From assembly GCA_009763385.1 (NCBI GenBank), contig CM019831.1:84045845-84109844 (forward strand): a stretch of 64,000 nt of DNA, in the 5' to 3' direction. Both the position numbers and the translations under genes were made by a program. The DNA comes from Coix lacryma-jobi var. lacryma-jobi. Taxonomy: Eukaryota > Streptophyta > Magnoliopsida > Poales > Poaceae. Below the pieces are notes generated by a model. It saw nothing but the letters and a program-made list of their open reading frames with translations. It had not been told where the DNA came from and made no database searches. This document shows positions 1 through 10,954 of this stretch, piece by piece; the stretch's first letter is position 1; the number at the start of each line of letters is the position of its first letter.

Positions 1-1402
1 ATGTGGATGACATGGGTGGAAAGAACGAGTTTTCATATAAATCTTTAGATAAAATATTCACACTCGATCCTAAATCACACATGGCATTTTTAAAGACTTC
101 ACCAAAGATTGAGCATCTAATTATGGGACTACCAGGATCACCCTTTTTAACAGTCATGGTTTGATCTTCATAATAGTTAAAATATTTTATTTCAACCATA
201 TTAGCAGTTTCCATGTCAGGTTTAGCAAGAATTTTGCCAGATTCAAAAGATGGTATAATAGCAGCAAGTTGAGCTAATTGGGTTTCTAACATCTTATTAA
301 AGCTAAGTTGATTTTTCAGAGCAGATGAGAAATCTTCTAATTTAGCATTTATATTCTCAAGGGCTTTATCATTCGACATTAATTTCTTATTCAAAAATTC
401 AGTAGTTCTACCTTGTGAGTAAACTAAATTCTTTAAGAACGAGAAATCATCAGAATTATGAAAATTAGAGTGAGGGAATGAATTGTTACCTTGAGAATTG
501 GAGTGCTAATTCCATCCTTGATTCTGTTGACGGAAACCGTTACTGTTGTTGATGAAGTTCAAATCTTCATGTAGCTCGGGGCAGTGGCTCCCAGAATGTC
601 CGGTTTCTCCACAGACTTCACAAGTCATGTAAGATTCCAGAGATTGGACACTCTCTTGTTGGTTCATCTTCTCACATCTGTCCAGCTTCTTTGCCAGCAG
701 GTCCATCTTGGCCACGATCATGTCGGTCTCCTTAAGGGAATGTATACCTCGCTTGCGGGGCTGTAGTCTTTCAACATTCCATCCTTGGTTTGACACCATC
801 TTCTCTATGAGAGCCTTAGCATCTGCAACATTCAGAGAAAAGAATGCACCGCCGGCGGCGGCATCCAAATGGCTTCTAGGGAGTGGGGTTAGGCCATGGT
901 AGAAGTTCTGGATCAATAGCCAGTCCTCCATACCATGGTGCGGACAAGCAGTGACGTACTCTTGCAACCTCTCCCAAGGTTCGGGAATAGATTCCTTGGC
1001 TTGTTGCTTAAAGCTGGAGATTTTGTTGCGCAGAGCATTCGTCTTGCCCATAGGAAAGAATTTGGCGAGAAAAGCATTGGAACACTTGTCCCATGTGTCT
1101 ACAGTGTTGCGATCAGTATAGAACCATTGCTTCGTTTTTCCTAGCAAAGACAAAGGAAAGAGACGAAGGCGGATGGCTTCTTGGGTTATCCCCTTAATGG
1201 TGAAGGTGCCGCAAATCTCCAAAAATTGCTGGAGGTGAGCATTGGCATCCTCATGAGCCTTGCCACAGAACGGGCTAGCTTGGACCATCGTGATCAGAGC
1301 CGGTTTTAACTCAAAATTGAGGTTGGCATCGATCACGTCTGGTCCTATCGCTACATTAGCAGCAGAAGGAGCAGAAAATTCACGGATGGTCTTGTTGGCC
1401 AT
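1..1402 (-). pseudogene. gag-pro: G1 gag-protease fragment, Athila-like Ty3/gypsy, one premature stop
   Basis: Capsid/nucleocapsid polyprotein joined to the start of an aspartic protease, read right to left from an ATG at 1402-1400 (MANKTIREF). It is close in sequence to the G3 copy at 26289-28163. The Retrotrans_gag region (about residues 55-175) ends near 880. An intact CCHC knuckle (CEVCGETGHSGSHC) lies at about 600. A TAG at 506-508 replaces a CAG codon of the G3 copy. Beyond it the frame continues to the window edge through the region matching the G3 protease, so only the distal protease is missing here. The remainder and the 3' LTR lie left of the window. The whole element sits inside the pol of C1. 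Because of the stop this copy cannot make full Gag-Pro unless the stop is read through. Confidence 0.85.
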
Positions 1403-1563
1403 CGTGAAGATAGAATGAGATAAGAAAGAAAGAAGTTGAAGAAGATGAAGGAAAAAGATAAGAAGAGTTAAGGAAAGAAAGATTGGGGTAAGATGGGATT
1501 CGCTAAGCAGGAGCTTGAGCGAAGATAAATTCGACACGGACTCAACCGATACAGCGATTGCCC

Positions 1564-1581
1564 TCCTCGGCAATAGCGCCA
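1564..1581 (-). other. G1 primer-binding site (tRNA-Asp type), degenerate
   Basis: On the minus strand this matches TGGCGCCGTTGCCGGGGA, the complement of the 3' end of plant tRNA-Asp(GTC) including CCA, with about three mismatches. It lies 8 bp inside the LTR end at 1590. The exact form is at 25995-26012. Confidence 0.8.
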
Positions 1582-1589
1582 GAAATGCT

Positions 1590-3487
1590 TGTTGGTAGTT
1601 CTTAGCTTCACTAAAGATAGTGCTAGGCAACTATCCCCGGTAACGGTCCAGGAATGCTTGTTGGCACTTGCTAACGTTGTTACTAGGAGTAGACTATAGA
1701 GTCTATCCCCGGCAACGGCGTTAGAAATGCTTGAAGCAAGACCGGTCACTATACCTAAAGGAGTGGAGCTAAAGCAGCTATCTACTAATTCCAAGCGGGG
1801 TTGTCAATCCCGACACTAGTAGGAGCTAGCTTGAGAGAATGCAATCTACCAGGAGGAGATTCTGCAAGCGCACAGAACTATCGTAGTAGCACTTCGCCTG
1901 GGAGTACGAGGTGTCGATTTATTTGATCCCAAGGGAAGGCTAGGGTGGTGAATGAGTTGAGTCAAGGAGGGGATGAGAGTCGAAGAAAAGAGAAAAGGAA
2001 AAAGGGGAGAAGAGAGGCCAGAAAGAATATATGGATGGCTAGGTAAGGATGAACTGGATGGCTAAGGTAAGGGGGAATGGGTAGGTAGATAGAGGGTAAC
2101 TAAGGATAACTAACTAACTACTAACTACTAACTACTAACTAGATAACTACAAAGCAAGATAACTACGAAGCAAGATAGTTACGAAGCAAGGCAGGCAAAA
2201 GACAATAAAGCAACTAAGTTGAGTATAGTTTTAATCCTATCTTGTCAAGTATCGAGGCGTACTAGCCTTTACCACTTACTTAGGTTGAACGCTAGCACAA
2301 CGAGCCTTACTGTTAAACTGGGCCAACTACGTGGTGGAATTCAAGGCGCACAGGGCTGTCACCACCTGCTTGCTACCACAGCTATCCGGGGGTCCAGCCG
2401 TATCTGAAGGTAAGTCTATAACTAAGCACCACGCTTAACTATATTCTAACTATCTCTACACTAGCTTTGAATAGAGACACTCTTGCGGACATCAGAGCAA
2501 ACACTTGACTTAATAAGATAAACACTAAACTAACTAAGCAACCTATTGGCAAAGATCAAACACTAAGCTCACTAGAGATTAACTACTATGGCTAAGTGAA
2601 TTGAACTGTAGGATAGCTAGGCACTCAAGCAATCAATCAAGTATACCACTCAATACTGATAAGTAGAATAAAGTAATACTTGAAATGATGAACTAGAATA
2701 TAGTAAATGCTTGAGTAACAAGAGCAAAACCTGAACTGGAGATGAAGGAAGACTCTTCCCAGCTCCAGAACCGATCACTCGCACGCCTCTACTCTTGAGC
2801 TACGCCTGGAGCAGCGCTACCGCGAGGGCGAAGATGCCTTGCTCTACTAGCTACCTACATGGCATTTTTGAAGTAGTGTCGCCAAGGGGGTATTTATAGC
2901 CCAAATGAGTGAGGGGGGTTCTTATAGTGGGCAGCCAACCGACCTAGGGTTAGGTCAGGTGGTGGGCGCCACCCCTTACTGGCGGCCACCAGCTCCCTGG
3001 CCGTTGGATGAACCGCCTCTGCTTCAACGGCATCCAGGTGGTTGTCCAAGGTGGTTTGGAGGTCGGTTGCATGTCCTAGCGACCGACATTCAGCCTTGAT
3101 CCACGTCACTCCTCCCTGAGCCGTCCGATGCCACTGACCTAGTGACCAAGGGCCAGGATTTGGCCTTGGGGAGGTCACACGGATCGGTGACATGGCAGGG
3201 GGTGACACTTGGGCCAACCCAAGTGGCGGGCACCACTTAGAGGTGGCGGGCGCCACCTAGGGGTGGCGGGCGCCACCCCCCTTAGGCCCATTTGGGCCCT
3301 ACTGAGTGGGCTTGGCCTCTGGTGGGTCCATATGTCCAAATTTGGTTGAAATCCTGCATTCAAATAGAATTCTATGGACATGTGGAATTTGGTTAGATTG
3401 AAACCTATTTGACTACATGTCATGCCTTTTTAGTGAACTTTAGGGTCAAATGTTGACGGTAAAATAGGTGTTTAAGGACCGTCAACA
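1590..3487 (-). repeat. G1 5' LTR (1.9 kb), Athila-like Ty3/gypsy
   Basis: The ends are TGTTGACGGT (at 3487, reading minus) and CTACCAACA (at 1590). The right edge is exact: at 3488 the C1 pol sequence resumes. A TATA box (CTATAAATA on minus) lies at 2899-2891. U3 has tandem palindromes of the form GGTGGCG-CC-CGCCACC at about 3218-3285. The first 37 bp form a terminal hairpin with 10-bp arms (TGTTGACGGT / ACCGTCAACA, 3451-3487). Near the 3' end of the LTR (1632-1735) are two sequences resembling the primer-binding site. A (CTAA)n-like stretch lies near 2107-2145. Confidence 0.88.
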
Positions 3488-6400
3488 CTTGCACTTTAAC
3501 CTTCTTTCTGTTTCGCAACTCTTTGATGATGACTATGAGATGCGTTTTAAACCGAATCTCAGTCGTATCTTGGATCCTCAGGGCAATCTTGTTTGTTTGA
3601 TTTCGCCCTTTGGGAAAGTCTTTCGTGCGAATTTCTCGGAATCGTTTGGAATTTCTCGTTGTCTCTTGGCTGGACCTTCCTCCTCTGATCTTTGGAAGTG
3701 GCATAGGAGACTAGGTCACCTGAGCTTCGACTTGCTTGCAAGGCTTTGCTCACTTGGCTTAATCCGAGGATTGCCCAAGTTGTCCATGGAGAAGGATCTT
3801 GTTTGCCATTCTTGTAGACAAGGGAAGATGGTTCCCGCTCCTCACCATCCAGTGACTCAGGTCATGACTAAGCGCCCTGGAGAGCTTTTACACGTGGACC
3901 TTGTTGGTCCGGCTCGGGTGAGCTCGGTTGGAGGGAACTGGCATGTGTTGGTTGTTGTTGATGATTTTTCGAGATATTCGTGGGTCTTCTTTTTAGCTGA
4001 GAAGACCGAGACTTTCTCTTTTGCTCGCAATCTAATTTTACGTCTTCAGAATGAGTTCCCTTTGAACTCAATGCGAGCTATTCGTAGTGATGATGGTTCC
4101 GAATTCAGGAATTTGGACTTTGAGAAGTTTTGTAACTTCTTGGGTTTAGAGCATCAGTTTTCTTCCCCCTACACACCGCCACAAAATGATGTTGTAGAGA
4201 GGAAGAATCGGACCCTTGTAGAGATGGCCAGGACGATTCTTGATGAGCATAGGACTCCTAGGCGATATTGGGCCGAAGCTATAAACACTGCATGCTATAT
4301 TTCCAATCGCATTTTTCTCCGAGCTTTCTTGAAAAAGACTTCTTATGAGTTGCATTTTGAAAACAGCCCAAGGTGAGTTATTTTAGAGTTTTTGGTTGCC
4401 ATTGTTTTATACTCAAGAAAGGCAACTTGGACAAATTTGAGTCTCGTTCTTCCGATGGTGTATTTTTGGGTTACGGCACTCATACTCGCGCATATCGTGT
4501 ACTTAACCTTGATACTAACCGAGTCATGGAGACATCCGATGTCACCTTCGACGAGACCATGGTTTGTCCTTCTCGTTTTGAGCGTCCAGCTGATCATGAG
4601 TTTGGTGAGCCTCATTTTGATGACGAGGATGAGGGTGTTGAAGGGATGGATGATCCAGCACTACCTCCACCTGCTGTGCCGCAAGCATCGGCTTCTACTA
4701 CAACGACTCACGGCCCCAACCCTTCTTCATCGACTACTTGGAGGCCGTGGGATCTGCCACCTCGTGTTGTACCTTTTGTACCCGAGGAGGCGCCAGCTGC
4801 TATTGAGGGGGAGGTTTCTTCAGCTCGGGAGGCGCCACGACACATTCAGCGCCAACACCCGCCTCAACAGATGATCGGCAGCATTGACGAACGTGTCACT
4901 TGGTCAAGGTCACAACAAATCTCTCACTTTGCTCATTCTGCGTTTGTTGCTGATTTTGAACCCCGAGATGTTGGACATGCTTTATCTTATCCAGATTGGG
5001 TTAATGCCATGCATGAGGAGTTAGAAAATTTTGAGAGAAATCGGGTTTGGGTTTTGGTTCCACCTCCTCCTGAGTGTCACCCCATTGGTATAAAATGGGT
5101 TTTCAAAAACAAACAAGGAGAGGATGGCCATGTTGTGAGAAACAAGGCCAGACTTGTCGCCCAGGGGTATAGTCAGAAGGAGGGGATAGACTATGAGGAG
5201 ACTTTTGCTCCTGTAGCTCGTTTGGAGGCAATTAGGAATTTAGGATACTCTTGGCTTTTGCTGCATCCAAACAGTTTAAACTTTTGCAAATGGATGTCAA
5301 GAGTGCCTTCCTAAATGGCTACATAGAAGAAGAGGTGTATGTGAAACAACCCCCCGGTTTCGAAAATCCCAAGTTTCCAAACCATCTTTTTAAACTTCAC
5401 AAAGCTTTGTATGGTTTCAAACAAGCCCCTAGAGCCTGGAATGATAGGATGTAAACCTTTTTGCTTGCTAAGGGTTTTAATATGGGATGTGTGGATAAAA
5501 CGCTTTTTCTCCTCAAGCAAGGCAATGACACTCTCTTGGTCCAGATTTACGTGGATGATATCATTTTCGGTGGTTCTTCTCATGCTTTGGTTGCCAAGTT
5601 TGCAGATACAATGAGCACGGAGTTTGAGATGAGCATGATGGGCGAGTTGACATTCTTTCTCGGGTTGCAAATTAGGCAATCTCGAGAGGGAACATTTGTG
5701 CACCAGGGCAAGTATACCAAGGACATCCTGAAGAAGTTCGATATGGGTGAGGCCAAGCCTCTTCCAACACCCATGTCGACAACGACGGCCCTGGATGCGG
5801 ATGTGGATGGAGATGCTGTGGACCAGAAGGAGTACCGGAGTATGATCGGGTCGCTGCTGTACCTGACGGCGACACGCCCGGACATCCAGTTCGCGGTGTG
5901 TCTGTGCGCACGATTTCAGTCGTCGCCACGCACCTCTCACCCTCAGGCGGTCAAGCGCATTATGAGGTACTTATGCTTCACTCCAGAATTTGGGATTTGG
6001 TATTCTAGTTCCTCCACCCTCTCCCTTTGCTGTTTTTCTGATGCCGATTTTGCTGGTTGCCGAATTGATCGCAAGTCCACTTCTGGGACTTGTCAGTTTA
6101 TTGGTTCTTCTCTTGTATCTTGGTCTTCTCGCAAGCAGTCTAGCGTCGCCCAGTCTGCCACAGAGGCTGAGTATGTTGCTGCGGCTAGCTGCTGTTCTCA
6201 ATTTCTTTGGATGATGGCCACTTCGCGTGATTTTGGTCTGAGCTTTTCTCGCGTTCCTTTGCTTTGTGACAGCATGAGTGCTATTAGCGTTGCTAAGAAC
6301 CCCGTGCTGCATTCTAAGACAAAACACATTGATGTGCGCTTTCATTTTCTGCGAGACCATTATGAGAAGGGTGATATCGATCTTCGCCATGTCGATACTC

Positions 6401-6492
6401 ATCATCAGTTGGCAGATATTTTTAACAAGCCTTTGGACCAATCAACTTTTTCTAGGCTGAGAGGTGAGCATGGTGTGTGTTTCCCTTTTTAG
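3488..6492 (+). pseudogene. pol: C1 Sirevirus pol, 5'-truncated and frameshifted
   Basis: Starts abruptly where G1 was inserted, at the HFNLLSVSQLFDDDYE segment before the GAG_pre-integrase domain. Order: zinc HHCC of integrase (about 3700-3835), DD35E integrase core (VDDFSRYSW, then SDDGSEF with the usual DNG changed to DDG, and VVERKNR near 4195), linker, reverse transcriptase ([15 protein letters not shown], 5291-5335; YVDDIIFGG near 5550) and RNase H ([19 protein letters not shown]), ending in GVCFPF at 6492. Breaks: a 1-bp loss near 4360, an 8-bp insertion near 5237 that doubles ATTTAGG-like sequence, and TAA at 5452-5454 where other copies have AAA. The plus-strand pol is clearly inactive. 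Gag and protease are missing because they lie beyond the G1 insertion. Confidence 0.93.
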
Positions 6493-8123
6493 ATGGGGGA
6501 AACATTTTGGTTACTGTATCATAGACTGACTCTTTTTCGTTTTTTTTCGTTTTTGGGATGGTTAGTCTTTGCATCTCATCATGCATCTTTATTTTCTGAG
6601 CTTCATGTATATAATCTTTAGAATGTGATTATGCTCTGTCTAGAATGCTTCGATGCTATATGATGATGCTTGTAGCTTATGCTCTTTCTGATCACTGTTA
6701 CATGTTGTGAGCTGAGCTATTTTATGAATGGTGAAACTGCTTAACGAACATAAAACTTGAAGTTGTTCACCATTGAGATATGCAACTAGCATGTGTAGAA
6801 TGTGTTGAATTCACTTGTGCTTTTCATTTATGCTAGGTTGCTATGTCTCTAGTTCTGAGTCTTTCACTTGCTTGGTATATTCATATTCTGCTTTAAAGTT
6901 GAACCAAGTTTAAGTGAATTAGAAAGATCGAGATGGGATTGCTTGTCAGCACATCACGGTATCAAGACTGTTTCTCATTGCACATTGAGTTAAACTAGAG
7001 CCGTGTAGTGTAAGACCGAAACCGATGCTTTAAGCTTCTGATTGCTTCTGCATAGGCTTAGCTTGGTTGAAAAGTTAGGCAATGACAAGCCTTCAACCTC
7101 TCGCAATCACATGCTGAATTTTGAACTTGTGTAATTTCACCGCTGCAACTCCAATTAAAATCTAAAATCACAATTCTATGTTTCATTCTATAGCATGATG
7201 ATTGAACTTTGCTAGGAATAGTTCACCTTGTATACATGATTAGCACTTGTTTGACTTCCTATCTATACATGTTTAGTGCTATTTTTATGGTGAATCCCTT
7301 TCTGAATGGCCAAAACTGCTCACTTTGCTGATATGTTAATATTTCGTATTTGGTGATCAGTTTGAGTCTTTGCTGGCATGTATGCTACTTGTTGAGTCAT
7401 TGGAATTATACTATGTAGAGCATCTTCTCGTTCTCTAGACTATATTCCTGAAGCTGCTAAACTTGCATTTTTTATTCATATGCTTTTGAAAGGGGGAAAT
7501 TTGCCTGATAGTGCATTATCAACTAAGGGGGAGAATTTTTGTCAAATCATAAAGGGGAGAAAATCATAAAATCATATCCAAGTTGTGTGCTCTATTGGAG
7601 GGGGAGTTTGCTCGTTTTGAATTGTTGAACTTTTCAATTGGTTCGGAGCGATTTTATGCTAGTTGTGTTGAGCCTCTGTGCCTCTATATTGAGGGACTAG
7701 TAGTGTCACTTTGTGAGTGTGATTCTCAATTGGTTTTGAGCTTTTCTGCTCTTTAGTTGATTTTCTTCAGTTGGTATCGAGCTGTTCTGCTAGCGGTGTT
7801 GAGCCTATTCTACCTCTTCTTGAGGGCTAGATCAATTTTGCTTGATTGTCAACTGATATTTCAATTGGTGTCGAGCTTTCCTGCTAGCGGTGTTAAGCCT
7901 GTTCTACCTCTTCTTGAGGGCTAGCTTTGCTTTGCTTGGTTGCGTCGAGCCGTTGCCCATGTCTTTGGGGACCAAGTTGTTTTGCTCTTTCACTTGACCT
8001 TCTTCTAGCATTGATATGCTTTTGGGTCATTTGGACGAGTTCTCCACTTCTCCTTATTCCTTCTTCTTCTACTTCATTATGATTTGTGTTGGTAGTTGAC
8101 AATGCACTCATCAAGGGGGAGAT
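6493..8123 (+). other. C1 3' non-coding tail with multiple polypurine tracts
   Basis: About 1.6 kb between the pol stop and the LTR, without an env-like ORF. Typical of Sireviruses, it holds several polypurine tracts: AGGGGGAAAT near 7491, AAGGGGGAGA at 7524, GAGGGGGAGTT near 7598 and the main AAGGGGGAGAT at 8113-8123 directly before the LTR. It also contains the structured repeats listed at 7659-7976. Related tails occur in C2, C4, C5, C7 and C8. Confidence 0.8.
7659..7976 (+). repeat. Array of four covarying hairpins (A-B-B-C) before the C1 polypurine tract
   Basis: Four units of about 42 nt at 7659-7700, 7789-7830, 7883-7925 and 7935-7976. Each has an outer stem, a shared internal loop containing GTTGAGCC or GTCGAGCC, and an inner hairpin. 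Outer stems differ but pair: CTAGT/ACTAG (A), GCTAGC/GCTAGC or CTAG/CTAG (B), CTTGGT/ACCAAG (C). Inner stems pair too: CCTC/GAGG (A, B) against CCCA/TGGG (C). The same order recurs in C4, C5, C6, C7 and C8. Confidence 0.75.
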
Positions 8124-8511
8124 TGCGGATACATGGGTGTATGCCGAGTCTCGAGTGATGAGTGATTGTCAACTGGTTTGATGCGTATGTTCTTTGGCTT
8201 ATGTTGTGCAGGTGTTGACCACGGATGCAGTGATCGAAGGCAAGGTGAAGGTCAAGTAGAGACATGCCGTGCCGATGGACTGGGAGCGGTGAAGGGCGGA
8301 CGTGAGGCTTGGACTGAGGGACCGGTGGCCAGAGGATCAGCTGTGGTGGCTGACAGCCTGGGACAGCGACGAGCGAAGACTTGCAGGGCACAGTGTTGCT
8401 CAGGTCGAGGACCTGGGGACTTGTGTCGGTGGACGGGGTGCACGGGCGGTGCATCCCCTCTATGACTCGGTTTGGTGGTTGAGCGACAGAAAAACCACCG
8501 GTGGACGGTTT

Positions 8512-8736
8512 CCAGGTTTGGGCCACAAAACCTGGGTGCTGCGGGTTTGCCGAGTTTGGGCCACAAAACTCGGGCTGAGGACGGTTTCCAGGTTTGGGCC
8601 TCAAAACCTGGGCGCTCCGGGTTTCTGAGTTTGGGCCACAAGACTCAGGCGATGGACGGCTGGTTTCACGGTTTGGGCCTCAAAACCGGGGGTTGGTCGT
8701 GAAGGCTGGTTTCCCGGTTTGGGCCTCGAAACCGGG
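8512..8736 (+). repeat. U3 hairpin array of C1 LTR, constant loop and variable paired stems
   Basis: Six units, each a stem around the loop GGGCCTC or GGGCCAC: CCAGGTTT/AAACCTGG (8512-8535 and 8588-8611), CCGAGTTT/AAACTCGG (8550-8573), CTGAGTTT/AGACTCAG (8625-8648), CGGTTT/AAACCG (8669-8688) and CCCGGTTT/AAACCGGG (8713-8736). A related hairpin with GGTGGTT/AACCACC arms precedes them near 8474-8499. Stems differ between units but stay complementary. Confidence 0.85.
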
Positions 8737-9518
8737 GGCGAGGTCCAGGAAAATGACGAGCAGAGCGGTGGGGGCACGTGGCGGCATTCGGTGAGGTTGC
8801 ATCGAGGCAACGCTACCAGTTATGCGGGCGTGGTCGTCGGATCAGCAACTACTTTGAGTTGGTCCAGAATAACCCTAGGGTTTAGCTGGTTCGCTCTGTA
8901 TTTAGTTAGGGGTAGAGTGGGAATTAGAATTAGGATAAGTAGGGGGAGACACCCACCTCCCAAACTATCTCAGTCATTTGCTCTTTGCCTTCTAGGTTTT
9001 CCTGCTCTCCCAATCCCCTGCTGTAGCAACTGAGATCCACAGAGAAGACAATCATACCTCTGTGTTTGTGAGATTTTGAGGAAGAGAGACCGTAATCTCA
9101 CTATTGTAGCGTGTGGTAGCCACACGGTTGCAAATTCGTGGTTGTGATTCGCGTTTTGGAGTTGTTCTTCGCGGGTTGCTTTTCTCCACGATTTTCCCGG
9201 TGATCAATCTTTTTACTCGGTACTTCTTTTGCGATTCCATTTGAACAGAGATGTTCTAGATCGTGAGGCACCTCTTTCCATCGAAGGAATTCACCTCTAA
9301 CCTCAGGAGCTAGTAGATCGGTCGTTTTTCGTTTGGAATCAAGTTTTGCTCGCTTTGCCCCGAATTCTTTCGATTCACCGATTAGGAGTTAGGTTCGAGT
9401 CATGATCCCTTTGGGATAGCTCACTAACCTCCTTGGAACCCCTCATACCAAGTCTAAGCCTCAGAGCTTTTGATTCGGAGGAGATCGAGTTGAATTCGTG
9501 GAAGAACAGTGCTGTGTC

Positions 9519-9812
9519 GAGGTGACCGGACGCTTGCATCATGCTGACCGGACGCTTGGTCCAGAGTCCGGTCGTTGAAAGTTTGACTCACTCGTTTTCT
9601 GTTGACTCGACCGGACACTCAATTGAGCACTGACCGGACGCGACTCTCTCACTGTTCACGGCTTGGTTGCTCACTGACCGGACGCTGGACACCTGACCGG
9701 ACACATCTCCACAGAGAGTCCGGTCCAACACAGTAAGGGTCCAGAAGCGTTTTTGCCTGACCGGACGCGTCCGGTGCCCACTGACCGGACGCTGGCAAGA
9801 GTCCGGTCAAGT
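9519..9812 (+). repeat. Array of GACCGGACGC motifs in C1 LTR
   Basis: About ten copies of GACCGGACGC or ACCGGACAC, with inverted copies (GTCCGGTC), including the palindrome ACCGGACGCGTCCGGT near 9763. The same place in the C4 LTR (39240-39535) and, inverted, in the C5 LTR (52385-52650) carries the same motif. C6 and C8 carry a different motif there. Confidence 0.8.
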
Positions 9813-10080
9813 GCAGTCTGCGCATCTTCATCGGTGGGTTGTTCGTCCTTTGTCGGATTTGTTTTCCATCTTTTGCGTTGGATTTCTAGGGTTGTGTTGT
9901 GTCCCGCTGTGCTCCTTGGAAGCATCCACTCTACATCTAGGGCCGTGGACACTCGCAAGCTCTAGGTTTGCTCTTGGGGTTGATTCTTGGGACAGTGGCG
10001 ACAAGTTTCTGAGAAGAAATTTTGAAGCTCCCATTCACCCCCCCCCTCTGGTCGCTTTCTGGTAGCACTTTTGGTCCTTC

Positions 10081-10954
10081 AGCTCAAATTGATCACAGAA
10101 TATGAAATAGAAACATATGATCAAAGTGAGCAGTTTTAGTCCATTCAGAAAGGGTTTCACCATCAAAATAGCACCAAACATGTATAGACATGAAGTCAAA
10201 CAAGTGCTAGTCATATATACATGGTGAACTACCCCTAGCAAAGTTCAATCATCATGTTATAGAATGAAACATAGACTTGTGTTTTCAAATTTTATCGGAG
10301 TTGCAGTGGTGATTACACAAGTATGAGATTTCAGCATGTGATTGCGAGAGGTTGAAAACTTGACATTGCCTAACTTTTCAACCGAGCTAAGCCTATGCAT
10401 AAGCAATCAGAAGCTTCACGGGTCAGTTTCGGTCTTACACTACACGGCTCAAGTTTGACTCAATGTGCAATGAGAAACAGTCTCGATACCGTGATGTGCT
10501 GTCAAGTGATCCCATCTCGATCTTTTTAATTCACTTTGACTTGGTTCAAATTTTAACAGAAAATGAACATACCAAACAAGTGAAGGACTCAGAACTAGAG
10601 ACATAGCAACCTAGCATATAGGAATAGCACAAACGACTTCAACACATTCTACACATGCTAGTTGCCAATCTCAATGGTGAACATGTTTCAATTTTTATGT
10701 TGGATTAAGCATATTCACAATTCTAAAAAAATAGCTCAGCTCACAACATGTATCAATGATCAAAAGGGGCCTAAGCTAAAAGCATCATCATATATCATCG
10801 GAGCACACACTAATCAGAGCATAAATTCATTCTACAGATTATAGACATGAAGCTTGAAAAGATAAAGATGCAAACATGATGAAATGCAAAAACTAACCAA
10901 GAACAAAATAAAAGTAGTCAGTCTATATTACAAGAACCAAAATGTTTCCCCCAA
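10081..10954 (-). other. C2 3' non-coding tail, distal part removed by C1 insertion
   Basis: Minus-strand counterpart of the tails at 6493-7400 and 54760-55629. No ORF of note. C1 was inserted here, so the rest of the C2 tail and its 3' LTR must lie left of the window, beyond C1 and G1. Confidence 0.8.

Larger units (their letters stand above)
8124..10080 (+). repeat. C1 3' LTR (Sirevirus, 1.96 kb)
   Basis: Begins TGCGGATACA straight after the polypurine tract and ends GGTCCTTCA, where C2 tail sequence resumes. U3 holds a tandem hairpin array (8512-8736); the downstream part holds an array of GACCGGACGC-like motifs (9519-9812). Open frames inside it are not conserved as protein and are shadows of these repeats. 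The candidate target duplication is GCTCA at 10081-10085; its partner lies left of the window. Confidence 0.85.

Noticed and set aside
6493..8123. An env-like ORF between pol and the LTR, as reported for some Sireviruses
   Set aside because: No frame longer than about 75 codons and none shared among C1, C4 and C5 tails.
8512..8736. CRISPR-like array
   Set aside because: Units are contiguous hairpins with varying arms, without uniform repeats and unique spacers, in a plant retrotransposon LTR.
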